NCBI GenBank assembly: GCA_900540255.1
Contig: UQFE01000011.1
Coordinates: forward strand, 1-64,000
Reading direction: 5' to 3'
Source of the DNA: an uncultured Clostridium sp.
Lineage (GTDB): Bacteria; Bacillota; Clostridia; Clostridiales; Clostridiaceae
DNA: 64,000 bases
How positions within the stretch are numbered: position 1 is the first letter of the stretch; each line of letters starts with the position of its first letter. The notes under the pieces were generated by a model. It did no database searches. It was not told the DNA's origin and saw only the letters and a program-made list of their open reading frames with translations. Made by a program: the position numbers and the translations under genes. Shown in pieces: positions 18,898-28,738 of the stretch.

Positions 18898-20734
18898 AAC
18901 ACTTCCCTTCTTTAAAGTTTACATTTATTCCGCATCCAGTACATCCTTCTAAGCAATTTTTAGTAAGTTCTGCTTTTTTAGCCTTTTCATTTTCTCTTTC
19001 AATATACTTTCTATTAACACCAATATCTATAAAGTCCCAAGGAAGTATTTCATCATACTCTCTTTCTCTATAAACATAGAATTCTGAATCTAAATTGCAT
19101 TCTTCCATTGCTTCATTCCATATTTCCATATTGAAATATTCTGACCAACCATCAAATTTAGCACCTTTTTCAAATGCCTTGATTAATACATCACAAGTTC
19201 TTCTATCTCCTCTTGCAAATACAGCTTCCATAAATGAAGTTTCTTGTTCATGATAATTGTAAACTATACTTCTTGATTTAATAGCGCCTCTAACTGCTTT
19301 AATTCTTTCATCAACTATTTCTGGTCTTGCCATTGGAGCCCATTGGAATGGAGTAAATGGTTTTGGAACTAATATAGATGTACTTACAGTAATCTTTAAT
19401 CCCTTATTTCTAACATCCTTTGGAATTCCAAAGTAAACATCAGCCATCTTTTCTGCTAATTCACCAATTCCTGCAGCATCTTCAGTTGTTTCATAAGGAA
19501 GCCCTAATATGAAGTATAATTTAATCGTGCTCCATCCTGATTCAAATGCACTTTTAGCAGCCTCTAAAATTCTTTCTTCAGTTAACCCTTTATTTATTAT
19601 GTCTCTCATTCTTTGAGAACCTGCTTCTGGAGCAAAAGTTAATCCTGTTTTTCTAACCTTTTGTATTTCTTTAATTAAATCTACTGAAAAGGCATCTACT
19701 CTAATAGATGGAAGTGCTATTCCTACCTTATCTGCTTCATGTTCTAAAACTAAACTAGATATTAAATTTTGAATATTTGAGTAGTCACAAATACTTAATG
19801 AAGCTAATGATACTTCATCATATCCAGTAGCCTTTAGCGCCTTTCTAGCCTGTTCAATTAATGTATTTGTAGTTTTTTCTCTTACTGGTCTATAAATCAT
19901 ACCAGCTTGACAGAACCTACAACCATTAGTACATCCTCTTGCTGTTTCTAAAACAACTCTATCATGAACTATATCAGTATAAGGAACTATCATTTCATCT
20001 GGGAATGATACCTTGTCAAAATTGTTAACTATTCTCTTCTTAACCTTTGCTGGAACATCTTCATATTTTGGAGTAAACTCTCTTATTGTTCCATCTTCGT
20101 TATAACTTACATCATATAATGATGGCACATAAATTCCACCAATATGTGATATTTCTCTTAAAAACTCTTTTTTATTAACTTTTCCATTAGCTTTATGTCT
20201 TGCATATACCTCTAAAACATCATCCATCATTTCTTCGCCTTCCCCAATTTCAAAGAAATCTACAATGTCATATAAAGGCTCTGGGTTATAAGCACAAGGT
20301 CCACCAGCCATAATTATTGGCTCATCTTCTCCTCTTTCACTTGCTCTTATAGTTATTCCTGACATATCAAGCATATTTAATATATTTGTATAGCTCATTT
20401 CATATTGCAGTGTAAAACCTAACATATCAAATTGATCTAATGGTGTCTTTGTTTCTAATGTAAATAATTTAATATCACTTTTTCTCATCAAAGTTTCCAT
20501 ATCAGGCCATGGAGCAAAAACTCTTTCACAATATGTATTTTTTCTTTCATTTATAGTATGATATAAAATTCTTGTTCCCAAATGAGACATTCCTACTTCA
20601 TATACATCTGGAAAACAAAAAGCAAATCTTATATTAACATCCTTAGGATTTTTTATAACTTGATTTAATTCACCACCAACATATCTAGATGGCTTTTCTA
20701 CTTTACATAAAATATCATCAGTTATCTTATTCAT
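18875..20734 (-). CDS. TIGR03960-type radical SAM protein with B12-binding-like N-terminus
   Basis: Predicted cytosolic radical SAM enzyme of unknown substrate, about 619 aa. An N-terminal B12-binding-like domain (about residues 15-180) is followed by the radical SAM barrel with the 4Fe-4S motif CTNGCRFCQAG (CxxxCxxC). The C-terminus carries an unusual cysteine cluster CLEGCTGCGINV, a potential extra metal site. The start at 20734 follows GGAGG; the longer ORF runs into a repeat element. Confidence 0.92.
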   Translation of the reverse strand: MNKITDDILCKVEKPSRYVGGELNQVIKNPKDVNIRFAFCFPDVYEVGMSHLGTRILYHTINERKNTYCERVFAPWPDMETLMRKSDIKLFTLETKTPLDQFDMLGFTLQYEMSYTNILNMLDMSGITIRASERGEDEPIIMAGGPCAYNPEPLYDIVDFFEIGEGEEMMDDVLEVYARHKANGKVNKKEFLREISHIGGIYVPSLYDVSYNEDGTIREFTPKYEDVPAKVKKRIVNNFDKVSFPDEMIVPYTDIVHDRVVLETARGCTNGCRFCQAGMIYRPVREKTTNTLIEQARKALKATGYDEVSLASLSICDYSNIQNLISSLVLEHEADKVGIALPSIRVDAFSVDLIKEIQKVRKTGLTFAPEAGSQRMRDIINKGLTEERILEAAKSAFESGWSTIKLYFILGLPYETTEDAAGIGELAEKMADVYFGIPKDVRNKGLKITVSTSILVPKPFTPFQWAPMARPEIVDERIKAVRGAIKSRSIVYNYHEQETSFMEAVFARGDRRTCDVLIKAFEKGAKFDGWSEYFNMEIWNEAMEECNLDSEFYVYREREYDEILPWDFIDIGVNRKYIERENEKAKKAELTKNCLEGCTGCGINVNFKEGKCFEGAIRN

Positions 20735-20758
20735 AAGTACCTCCATTAATTTAGTGAT

Positions 20759-20938
20759 AAGTGGCAAGTTTTCCCTGATTAGTTTGAAGTTTTTAGTTTG
20801 AAGTTAATAGTTAAATAGAAAATTCAGCTTATTCTGAATTTTTAAAAATATATTTTTAGAAATTCCTTAAGGAATTTCATCCTAAACTACAAACTACAAA
20901 CTACTAACTACTAACTACCAAGTTAAATCTTGCCACTT
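20759..20938. repeat. Palindromic intergenic repeat, copy A
   Basis: A 180-bp unit bounded by the exact inverted repeat AAGTGGCAAG/CTTGCCACTT. Inside are AATTCAG..CTGAATT, an AAAAATATATTTTT segment, a perfect 20-bp palindrome at 20859-20878 centred on TTAA, and short runs of AACTACT. Related copies occur at about 52030 and 60045. No coding potential; MITE- or BIME-like. Confidence 0.75.
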
Positions 20939-20992
20939 GCAACTTGTCATTGTCTAAGTGTTATTCTAGCATATTAAATATTAAAAAGTAAA

Positions 20993-21856
20993 CTAAATAC
21001 CTTGCTTATTTCTAATATAAAAATATTCTTCTAAAGTTATATTGCCATAGCCCTTTAATGCTTTTATTAATTCATCTTCATTCATAATAAATAACACATT
21101 TAAATCATCATCTAATACATAAAATATATTAAATCTATTTTTATCTATTATTGACATGATGTTTGCAAGTCCTTGTTTGTAGTATACTGATATACTTTTA
21201 TTTTCCATATATTTATTCCTTAACAATTTATTTCTCTTCATAAATATATTTCCCATTAATATATACATTGCTGATTTTTGTTCTGTTCTTGTAATTATAC
21301 CTACAACTATTGAAGCAATCAATAAACTTATATTTATAATGCCTTTATATAAAAATGCCATTATAAAAATTACAAATAAACCAATTGCTATTATATAGCT
21401 TGTTTTAGAAACTATAGAATTTGCCCTTTTATATAACATTTTATTAGATAGTATAATTTCCAATATTCTTGAACCATCTAGAGGATATGCTGGAAGTAAA
21501 TTAAAAATTAATAAATTAATATTGATATTAACCATTCTAGTTATCCAAATATTATGACTTATTAAACTAAGGAAAAAAAATATAAATATAATTATAAAAT
21601 TTGTAATAGGACCTGCTAAATAAATTTGTAATTTTTCCTTTTTACTTAGTTCCTCAATATTTACAAATTGTGCTTTAGCTCCATATATATGAATTTGAAT
21701 ATCATTAAACTTACACCCATTTTTTTTAGCTATTACTATATGTGCTGCTTCATGAGCAATTATACTAATAAAAGCTAAGACAAATGAATTATTTAAGCTT
21801 ATCAATATAAAAAATAATATAATTTCAGCTAAAATTCCTCTTTTCCATCTCTCCAT
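20993..21856 (-). CDS. spoIVFB: SpoIVFB-like site-2 protease (peptidase M50)
   Basis: Intramembrane zinc metalloprotease which, in Bacillus, processes pro-sigma-K in the mother cell. The zinc motif HEAAH is at residues 35-39 in a membrane helix and the third ligand is in LPAYPLDG (D127). Four to six TM helices occupy residues 1-190 and a soluble, CBS-like C-terminal part follows (to 287). AAGGAGA precedes the ATG. It sits between rodA and the radical SAM pair. The adjacent 133-aa membrane protein may take the place of SpoIVFA. Clostridial sigma-K processing differs between species, so the substrate is inferred. Confidence 0.88.
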   Translation of the reverse strand: MERWKRGILAEIILFFILISLNNSFVLAFISIIAHEAAHIVIAKKNGCKFNDIQIHIYGAKAQFVNIEELSKKEKLQIYLAGPITNFIIIFIFFFLSLISHNIWITRMVNININLLIFNLLPAYPLDGSRILEIILSNKMLYKRANSIVSKTSYIIAIGLFVIFIMAFLYKGIINISLLIASIVVGIITRTEQKSAMYILMGNIFMKRNKLLRNKYMENKSISVYYKQGLANIMSIIDKNRFNIFYVLDDDLNVLFIMNEDELIKALKGYGNITLEEYFYIRNKQGI

Positions 21857-21900
21857 CTGTCTCTCCTTAAAACATCACACCCCTTAGTAAAACTATATAT

Positions 21901-22302
21901 TTAAAAATTATTACTATCTTTGCTTATATTAGTTTTTATGTAGTTACTTATTTTATTAAAAAATTGAGATAAATTAAAACTTTCTACACTATTTTCAACT
22001 TGACTATAAGTTGTATCATTAATTACTGCTTTAACATTTTTATATGAATCCATTTGTCTAGGTGTATATTTTAAATAAAAAGCTGACATTAACATAAAAA
22101 TAACTACTACTAATTGGTATATAAAAACATTTAACATACTTTCAAAAAAATCTTTCTTTTTACTCTTATTTTTATTTGTATCTTTATATCCATAAACTTC
22201 TTCAAATGAATCTCTAGTATATACTGGTGAATTATTTTTCTTCATATTTTTATTTTGTAGATTTTGATAATATTTTTTATATTGAGAATTATAATTTCCC
22301 AT
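21901..22302 (-). CDS. Single-pass membrane protein beside spoIVFB
   Basis: 133 aa, not recognised with certainty. A Lys/Asn/Tyr-rich cytoplasmic N-terminus (about residues 1-50) is followed by one TM helix (about 54-76) and a short external part. In many clostridia a SpoIVFA-type protein with an M23 peptidase domain is encoded here; this protein has similar topology but no M23 domain. GGAGG precedes the ATG. It is probably co-transcribed with spoIVFB, 44 bases downstream. Confidence 0.65.
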   Translation of the reverse strand: MGNYNSQYKKYYQNLQNKNMKKNNSPVYTRDSFEEVYGYKDTNKNKSKKKDFFESMLNVFIYQLVVVIFMLMSAFYLKYTPRQMDSYKNVKAVINDTTYSQVENSVESFNLSQFFNKISNYIKTNISKDSNNF

Positions 22303-22396
22303 TTATACCTCCTAAAAAATTGATTACTAAATTATATTTTATTGTATAAAAAAATATGCAATATATTAAATTATAATAAATTGCATATTAAAATAC

Positions 22397-23530
22397 TTAA
22401 AAGTTAATTTTAGTTTTTCTCATTCCTATATTCATAACTAACCCCAATGATAATATAGTTGTTAATAAAGAACTCCCTCCATAACTAACTAGTGGTAATG
22501 TTATGCCAGTTATAGGCATTAACCCTATAGTCATGCCGATATTTTGCCATATTGCAAATAATAAATATGCTATCATTCCAGTAGTTACAATTCGACCAAA
22601 AATATCTTTTGAACTTTCTGCTATATTAATCATCCTAGAAAGCAATAATACATATAAGCTTAATAAACAAATCGCTCCAAATGTTCCCCATTGTTCACAA
22701 ACTTGAGTAAATATAAAGTCTGTTTGGATTTCTGGAACGTATTGTGATGAATACCCACCTGTTCCATCATTGGCTAATGAATTTAAACTCCCAAAAAATC
22801 CACCTGATCCTATTGCTATAAGTGATTGTCTTAAGTGGTAACCTGAATCTGATGAATCTGCTTCAGGGTTTTGAAATGATGTAATTCTCTTTTTTTGATA
22901 ATCCTGAATTAATCCTGAATTCCATACTAATACTATTCCTAATATTAATGCACCTAATCCACCTAAAATTATTCTTTTATCTAATCCACCAATAAAGAAA
23001 ACCCCTAAAACCATAAAAAATAATACCATTGTCATTCCCATATCTGGTTGAATCACTATAAGTCCAGCTGGAATTATAGCATAAAAAGCTAATATAGAAA
23101 AATTTTTAATATTATTTATTTCTCCATCCATATCATCAAGCTTTTTACCCATCATCATTATTGTCCCAATTTTAGCAAGCTCTGCTGGTTGAAATGATAA
23201 TGGTCCTAATCTTATCCATCCTTGTGCACCATTAATAGTTGACCCTATTATCAATACTAAAACTAACAATGCAATTGATCCCCAATAAAATATTGGTGTA
23301 AATGCTTTAATAATAGAATAATCTATTGCCAAAACGAAATATAATAAAACTAATGATGCTATAAAGAAAACTGATTGTTTTACTGGAAATAGCATTCCTC
23401 CAGCTGTTGTTTTCTTTGCTAAATATATATTAACTATACCAAATGATGTAATTAATATTATTGATATAATCATCCATTTATCTACTTTTTTTAATTCTTT
23501 TAAACTAATTTTAAAATTTGATAAAGGCAT
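22397..23530 (-). CDS. rodA: RodA, SEDS peptidoglycan glycosyltransferase
   Basis: Polytopic SEDS protein (377 aa, about ten TM helices) that polymerises glycan strands for elongation with a class B PBP. Signatures include LGPLSFQPAELAKIG, the large external loop with DSGYHLRQSLIAIGSGG, and TGITLPLVSYGGSSLL near the end. Location with mreBCD, pbp2 and minCDE supports RodA over FtsW or SpoVE. GGAGG precedes the ATG. Confidence 0.95.
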   Translation of the reverse strand: MPLSNFKISLKELKKVDKWMIISIILITSFGIVNIYLAKKTTAGGMLFPVKQSVFFIASLVLLYFVLAIDYSIIKAFTPIFYWGSIALLVLVLIIGSTINGAQGWIRLGPLSFQPAELAKIGTIMMMGKKLDDMDGEINNIKNFSILAFYAIIPAGLIVIQPDMGMTMVLFFMVLGVFFIGGLDKRIILGGLGALILGIVLVWNSGLIQDYQKKRITSFQNPEADSSDSGYHLRQSLIAIGSGGFFGSLNSLANDGTGGYSSQYVPEIQTDFIFTQVCEQWGTFGAICLLSLYVLLLSRMINIAESSKDIFGRIVTTGMIAYLLFAIWQNIGMTIGLMPITGITLPLVSYGGSSLLTTILSLGLVMNIGMRKTKINF

Positions 23531-23714
23531 TCTCTCAACCTCCTAAAATTTATACTTTTTAATTATAGCTTATTTATTCATTTTTCTCTATAAATAATTA
23601 CATTGTATATATAAAATTCATAAAGTATTAAGAATTGGTTTATTAATACTAAATACACAAATAGTATATGTATTCTAAATTAATATATTAAATTAACATT
23701 AATATATCATAGCT

Positions 23715-23752
23715 AAAAAAGAGTATATCATATACCCTGATATACTCTTTTT
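23715..23752. terminator. Terminator after minE
   Basis: AAAAAAGAGTATATCA / TGATATACTCTTTTTT, a 16-bp stem with a 7-base loop, directly after the minE stop and before rodA. Symmetrical, so active both ways. rodA thus probably has its own promoter in the 180 bp that follow, where I see no other feature. Confidence 0.9.
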
Positions 23753-23755
23753 TAG

Positions 23756-24025
23756 TTATCTGCCCTTTAAATTTTTAATTGGAATATTTGCAATTAATGC
23801 TGGTCCACCATCACCCTCAACATCTTCACTTTTACTTAATGAAATTTCAACATCCCCTACATCAATCTCTATATACTTAGAAATAACTTCTAATATTTCT
23901 TTTCTAATTTTATCTAATGTTTCAGGAGCTAAATCCCCTCTGTCATGAATTAATATTAACTTTAATCTATCTTTAGCAACTTCTTTTGGCGTAGTTTTGC
24001 TAGAAAACACTTTTAAAAAATCCAT
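23756..24025 (-). CDS. minE: MinE, topological specificity factor of division
   Basis: About 89 aa. Stimulates MinD ATPase and keeps MinCD away from midcell. MDFLKVF at the N-terminus is the membrane-targeting helix, and KDRLKLILIHDRG is the contact helix/strand for MinD. Start at ATG 24025, ten bases after GGAGG; the upstream TTG at 24034 is too close to the SD. Last gene of minC-minD-minE. Confidence 0.95.
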   Translation of the reverse strand: MDFLKVFSSKTTPKEVAKDRLKLILIHDRGDLAPETLDKIRKEILEVISKYIEIDVGDVEISLSKSEDVEGDGGPALIANIPIKNLKGR

Positions 24026-24039
24026 ACAGCTCAAGCCTC

Positions 24040-24837
24040 CTAATTTTTCTTAAACAATCTTCTTATTGCTGAAAATAATCCAGTTGATTCAGAACCTAAC
24101 TTAAGTAAAGGTACTTCTTCTCCATTAAGTCTTCTTGCAATATTTTTAAAAGCTTGACCTGATTGAGCTTTATCATCTAAAACTATAGGCTCCCCTTTAT
24201 TAGTTGAAACAGTTATGCTTCTATCATCTGGAACTACCCCTAGTAATTTAACAGATAAAGTTTCTATAATATCAGAAACATCAAGCATATCTCCTCTTTT
24301 AGTCATTTCATAATTTAATCTATTTACTATTACAGCATGATCCTCTAAACCTTTTGCATCCAACTTTCCAATTACTCTATCAGCATCTCTTACTGATGTA
24401 ATTTCAGGATTTACAACTACTACAGCCTTATCAGCACCTACAACTGAATTTTCAAATCCTTGTTCAATTCCAGCTGGAGAGTCTATTAATACATAATCAA
24501 ATTCTTCTTTTAATTTATTTACTAACTCAAACATATCTTGAGATCTAATATCATCTTTATCCTTTGTTTGAGCTGTTGGTAAAAGACAAAGATTTGGATA
24601 TCTTTTATCTTTTATTAAAGCTTGCTTTAATCTACACCTATTTTCAATTACATCAATAATTGTATATACAATTCTGTTTTCTAATCCCATTAATACATCA
24701 AGGTTTCTAAGCCCTGTATCTCCATCGACAACAACTACCTTTTTACCTAATGCAGCTAATGCTGTTCCTAAATTTGCAGTTGTTGTAGTTTTTCCAACTC
24801 CACCTTTACCTGATGTAATAACTATCGCACATCCCAT
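24040..24837 (-). CDS. minD: MinD, septum-site ATPase
   Basis: Membrane-binding ParA-like ATPase (265 aa) that recruits MinC. Deviant Walker A SGKGGVGKTTTTANLG at the N-terminus, LIDSPAGIEQG for Walker B, and a C-terminal amphipathic helix SAIRRLFKK for membrane attachment. GGAGG precedes the ATG; 15 bases follow minC. Confidence 0.97.
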   Translation of the reverse strand: MGCAIVITSGKGGVGKTTTTANLGTALAALGKKVVVVDGDTGLRNLDVLMGLENRIVYTIIDVIENRCRLKQALIKDKRYPNLCLLPTAQTKDKDDIRSQDMFELVNKLKEEFDYVLIDSPAGIEQGFENSVVGADKAVVVVNPEITSVRDADRVIGKLDAKGLEDHAVIVNRLNYEMTKRGDMLDVSDIIETLSVKLLGVVPDDRSITVSTNKGEPIVLDDKAQSGQAFKNIARRLNGEEVPLLKLGSESTGLFSAIRRLFKKN

Positions 24838-24852
24838 GCTAATCCCTCCACT

Positions 24853-25503
24853 TTAGTAAATATATTTGTTTGGTAAATATGGCTCTACTACTATATAACC
24901 ATCTCTTATTTTAGCAACCTCTGGATACGATGGTTTAACTCCATCATCTGGTGATGTAGTTAATATATCTGATATCTGCATTAATTCAGGTTGCATTGAA
25001 AATGCAGCTATTATAGACTTTTTATTTCCTCCAGCTCCAGCTTTAACATTACCTCTTATACTTCCTAAAACAATAATATTTCCTCCAGCCGATACCTCTG
25101 CACCACTATTAACATCACCTATTATGATAATATTACCTGGATATTCAACTGATTGTCCTCCTCTTATTGTTTTCTTTATAAACTTAGTTTTTCCTTCATG
25201 AACACCATTAAAAATTTTAACATTATTAGTATCTTCTTTTACTTTACTAATATCCTCAAATACACAATCTTTAATATGTATATTTTGAAATAATTCATCT
25301 TTCAATTTACCTATTTCTAAATCACTAATATGTTTAAAATTAGATGTTATTTTTAATATTGAATTTTTATAAAAACCCTTGTTAACTGATAAACATTTAA
25401 TCACGGCCTCAAGCATATCATCAAATCCAATAAACTTTTCCATATCAATATTTACATTTACGCCATCTTTATTACCTTTTATTTGTATTCTGTCATCCTT
25501 CAT
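24853..25503 (-). CDS. minC: MinC, FtsZ-ring inhibitor
   Basis: 216 aa. The N-terminal domain (about residues 1-95) blocks FtsZ assembly; the C-terminal right-handed beta-helix shows the stacked turns GNIIIIGDVNSGAEVSAGGN and IVLGSIRGNVKAG, and binds MinD. GGAGG precedes the ATG. Confidence 0.95.
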   Translation of the reverse strand: MKDDRIQIKGNKDGVNVNIDMEKFIGFDDMLEAVIKCLSVNKGFYKNSILKITSNFKHISDLEIGKLKDELFQNIHIKDCVFEDISKVKEDTNNVKIFNGVHEGKTKFIKKTIRGGQSVEYPGNIIIIGDVNSGAEVSAGGNIIVLGSIRGNVKAGAGGNKKSIIAAFSMQPELMQISDILTTSPDDGVKPSYPEVAKIRDGYIVVEPYLPNKYIY

Positions 25504-25710
25504 TGGTTATCCTCCACCAATTAAAAACTCAATTTAATATTAATTATATCATATAACTACAATTAAAAACATAATTTGAATTAAACTCTTGCAATTTTTC
25601 TTCAAAATAATACTTATTTTACCAATATATATTATTTATTGTAAATTAACTCTTTTATTAAGTAAAGAATATATATTCCTTTTTTATTTTATATAAAACT
25701 TATAAACTTG

Positions 25711-25743
25711 AAAGAGAGTCTTGACTTATCAAAACTCCCTTTT
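25711..25743 (-). terminator. Terminator-like hairpin after pbp2
   Basis: AAAGGGAGTTTTG / CAAGACTCTCTTT stem with a short loop on the minus strand and flanking T residues. It lies 60 bases past the pbp2 stop and may end the maf-mre-pbp2 transcript. The 200 bases beyond it to minC are AT-rich with no clear feature. Confidence 0.6.
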
Positions 25744-25801
25744 AAATTTAATCTATGCCTGTTCCATTTTCAATTGGAATTTCTAAATTTCCAACGTTAT
25801 C

Positions 25802-28738
25802 TTAATTACTTAAATCTTGTTGGTTATCAATATTTTGTTGATTTTCTTGATTGTTTAAATCTTGTTGATTTTCTTCTTCTTCACCTTGCTTATTATCTGT
25901 TGGTGCTGCTAAAACATACTTTTCATAAGTTGTTGATGTTACAGGGTAATTTGGATTTATATTTAATAATTCATTCTTAAAATAAGCTTCATATATTGCT
26001 TTATGAACAAATGCACTATTAGCGCCTCTATTTCCATCATATATAGTTGAAAATATAGCAATTTGAGGATTATTTACAGGAGCAAAACTAATATAGTTTG
26101 CATATGCTTTTCTTCCTTGATAATCATATTGTTCTTGAGTGCTAAAATCGGCTGTTCCTGTTTTACCTGCAACTTCTATTGGAAAACTTGCAAATAATGA
26201 ATAGTTACTTGAATTAGAAGGTGATGTATTAACTCTTCTCATTCCTTCTTTTATAACTTGAAGTACATTTGCTGGAATGTCTAACTTATCTAATACTTCT
26301 GGAGTGTATTCCTGAAGGACCTCTCCAGTAGGTGATGTTATTTTATCAACAATTGATACCTTATATCTAGTTCCCCCATTAGCTAATGTTGCAACATAGT
26401 TTGCCATTTGTAATGGTGTAAATGCATTCATACTTTGCCCTATACCATCTTGAACTAAATTTATAGGAGACCTTATTTCTGAAGCTTGATTTGATGCTGT
26501 AAAATATGCAATTGCATTTGATACTATTTGTGCTTGATCATTAATAACTTTTTCTGAATATTCTAATCCTGCATTAGCTAGATTTTCTTTATATCTATCA
26601 GATGTATTCATTATTTCCTTAACTGCATCAATTATATTATTTGCATATTCTGTTTGGCCACTAATTTGTTCTTGTGTTCCAACCTTTAATAATGTTTCTT
26701 TAATATTATTTTTTAAATTAGTTTTTAGTGTTTTTAAATTATCTGAATCGCTACTAATATCTTTTATATCAAAAGGAACAAATTTATAATGTTCATAAAC
26801 TCCAGCCTCTAGTGCAGGAACTATAGTATATTTTGCATTTTCTGATAAACTTTTTCTCCATGATACAAAATTATATGTTTGCCCAAAATTTTCATAAATT
26901 TGAATTCCTGTTGATGCAGTTTTTCCTTGCTCTACTCCTAATCCAAATTTCCAAGCATAACGTGCTATTGAATTAAGTGCATCGATATTTGCACCATTTT
27001 TCACATATAACCTAATTGCTGTTTCATAAAAAAAGTAGTTTGAAGAAACTTCTAACGCTTTTCTAACATCTGTAACACCATGACCTATCTTTTGGAAGTT
27101 TTCAAGAACTTGACTTCCTGTATATTCACTACTCCAAAGCCCCACATCATTAACGGTATCATTTTCAGTTATTGCACCATCCATTAATCCAGCTACTGCT
27201 GTTAATGGTTTAAATGTTGAACCTGGAGGTACAAATCCTTGTGTTGCGTAATTTAACATAGATCTTGGATATAAATCATACTTATCTATTCTTACTCCAT
27301 CATCATTAATAGGGAAAAGTTCATCTAATGTTCCTCTTGCTCCTGTACTTTGAATATGCTTCACCCCAAAGTTCTCTAAGTCTGGATTAAAATATTCATT
27401 ATATTTTTCTGTGCTTAATTCACTAGGAATAGCAAAATCATTTGGATCAAAATCTGGATAACTTGCCATAGCAATTACTCTTCCTGTATTAACCTCTATT
27501 GCAACTACAGCTCCTCTATTAGCACTTGCTAATCCTTGTGATTGTAATGCAAGTATTTGATCTTTTAATGCTTCTTGCGCTGCATATTGTACACCCTTAT
27601 CTATTGTTAAATGAACATTATTTCCTTGATATGATTCCAGCTTAAATAATTCTTCTGTTGTTCTTCCTTGAGAATTTACTTTAACTGTTATTCCACCCTT
27701 TGTACCCTTTAATTGATCTTCAAAAGCTGATTCTATTCCAGATACGCCAATTAAATCATTTGATACATCATATCCCCTTAACTTATAACTTTCACTTTGT
27801 GAACTACTAATTGAAGAAACATATCCTACAATGGTTGATGCCAACGAACCATATGGATAATATCTTACTGGTTTTAATGTAACATTAATTCCTGGTAAAT
27901 TACTTAATTGCTGATACACTATAAATGCTGTATTTCTTTTTATATTATTAGCTATTGTAATATTAGAATAGCCACTAAAGCTACCCATTTTTATAGCATC
28001 TTTCATTACAATATATCTTCTAATATCTTGAATTGAATACTGTTTTAATAAATCATCTAATATTTGCTTACCATCTGAATCCTTATATTTTTTTGCTAAC
28101 TCATCAGCTTCTTCACTTGTATATCCTTCTGGCAATAATACTTTATATAAATCATAAGACTTTACAAGATGATAAAACACATCTTCTGCTGATATTTCCA
28201 TAAGCTTATCATTTACTTCTTGTATTTCTGCATCTGTATAATCGCCTTCTTTCTCCTTAAAAAGCTTCTTTTCTATATCTTCATTTAGCCCTCTATCACG
28301 CTTAAATCTTATTTCTAAGGTTCTTTTAGCTGATTCTCCATCAGCCTTGAAGTCAAAATATATATTACCATTTTCATCAACTTTAAGTGCTAAATCATCT
28401 TGTGATTCTTCTCCATTTTCCTCTAATATTTTGAAAATCTTGTCCATAGTTTTGTAAAAAGCCTTTTTTGACTCTAATGTTTCCATATAAGTCAATGCAT
28501 AAGTTTGTTTATTAGTTGCTATTACATTTCCATTTGAGTCATAAATATTTCCTCGTGGTGCTTCTTCAGAAATGAATTTAGTTGAACTTACATCTGCCTT
28601 TTCTTTATATTCATCATGCTTATAAACCTGTAAATACAATAATTTTGCTATTATAGTTCCCATAATTATAAACATTATTATATATAAAACAGTATATCTA
28701 GAACTTTCCTTCTTTTTTTTCGGCTTATTAACTACCAT
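25802..28738 (-). CDS. mrdA: Class B penicillin-binding protein 2 (elongasome transpeptidase)
   Basis: Cross-links peptidoglycan with RodA. About 978 aa from the ATG at 28738, which overlaps the mreD stop and follows GGAGG. One N-terminal TM helix (about residues 17-36), PBP dimerisation domain, then the transpeptidase domain with STFK near residue 507, SSN in EVSSNYFFYE, and KTG in VAGKTGTAD. The protein is long for a PBP2: extra sequence lies in the pedestal (about 95-250) and in the transpeptidase region after the SxN motif. The C-terminus is a Gln/Asn-rich tail with QQDLNNQENQQNIDNQQD, low complexity. Confidence 0.95.
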   Translation of the reverse strand: MVVNKPKKKKESSRYTVLYIIMFIIMGTIIAKLLYLQVYKHDEYKEKADVSSTKFISEEAPRGNIYDSNGNVIATNKQTYALTYMETLESKKAFYKTMDKIFKILEENGEESQDDLALKVDENGNIYFDFKADGESAKRTLEIRFKRDRGLNEDIEKKLFKEKEGDYTDAEIQEVNDKLMEISAEDVFYHLVKSYDLYKVLLPEGYTSEEADELAKKYKDSDGKQILDDLLKQYSIQDIRRYIVMKDAIKMGSFSGYSNITIANNIKRNTAFIVYQQLSNLPGINVTLKPVRYYPYGSLASTIVGYVSSISSSQSESYKLRGYDVSNDLIGVSGIESAFEDQLKGTKGGITVKVNSQGRTTEELFKLESYQGNNVHLTIDKGVQYAAQEALKDQILALQSQGLASANRGAVVAIEVNTGRVIAMASYPDFDPNDFAIPSELSTEKYNEYFNPDLENFGVKHIQSTGARGTLDELFPINDDGVRIDKYDLYPRSMLNYATQGFVPPGSTFKPLTAVAGLMDGAITENDTVNDVGLWSSEYTGSQVLENFQKIGHGVTDVRKALEVSSNYFFYETAIRLYVKNGANIDALNSIARYAWKFGLGVEQGKTASTGIQIYENFGQTYNFVSWRKSLSENAKYTIVPALEAGVYEHYKFVPFDIKDISSDSDNLKTLKTNLKNNIKETLLKVGTQEQISGQTEYANNIIDAVKEIMNTSDRYKENLANAGLEYSEKVINDQAQIVSNAIAYFTASNQASEIRSPINLVQDGIGQSMNAFTPLQMANYVATLANGGTRYKVSIVDKITSPTGEVLQEYTPEVLDKLDIPANVLQVIKEGMRRVNTSPSNSSNYSLFASFPIEVAGKTGTADFSTQEQYDYQGRKAYANYISFAPVNNPQIAIFSTIYDGNRGANSAFVHKAIYEAYFKNELLNINPNYPVTSTTYEKYVLAAPTDNKQGEEEENQQDLNNQENQQNIDNQQDLSN

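Noticed and set aside
20735..20767. N-terminal extension of the TIGR03960 protein
   Set aside because: Runs into the palindromic repeat; GGAGG and ATG at 20734 give the family N-terminus.
25708..25980. Plus-strand 90-codon frame over the end of pbp2
   Set aside because: Antisense to the Gln/Asn tail and the terminator; Leu/Phe/Tyr-rich composition typical of shadow frames.
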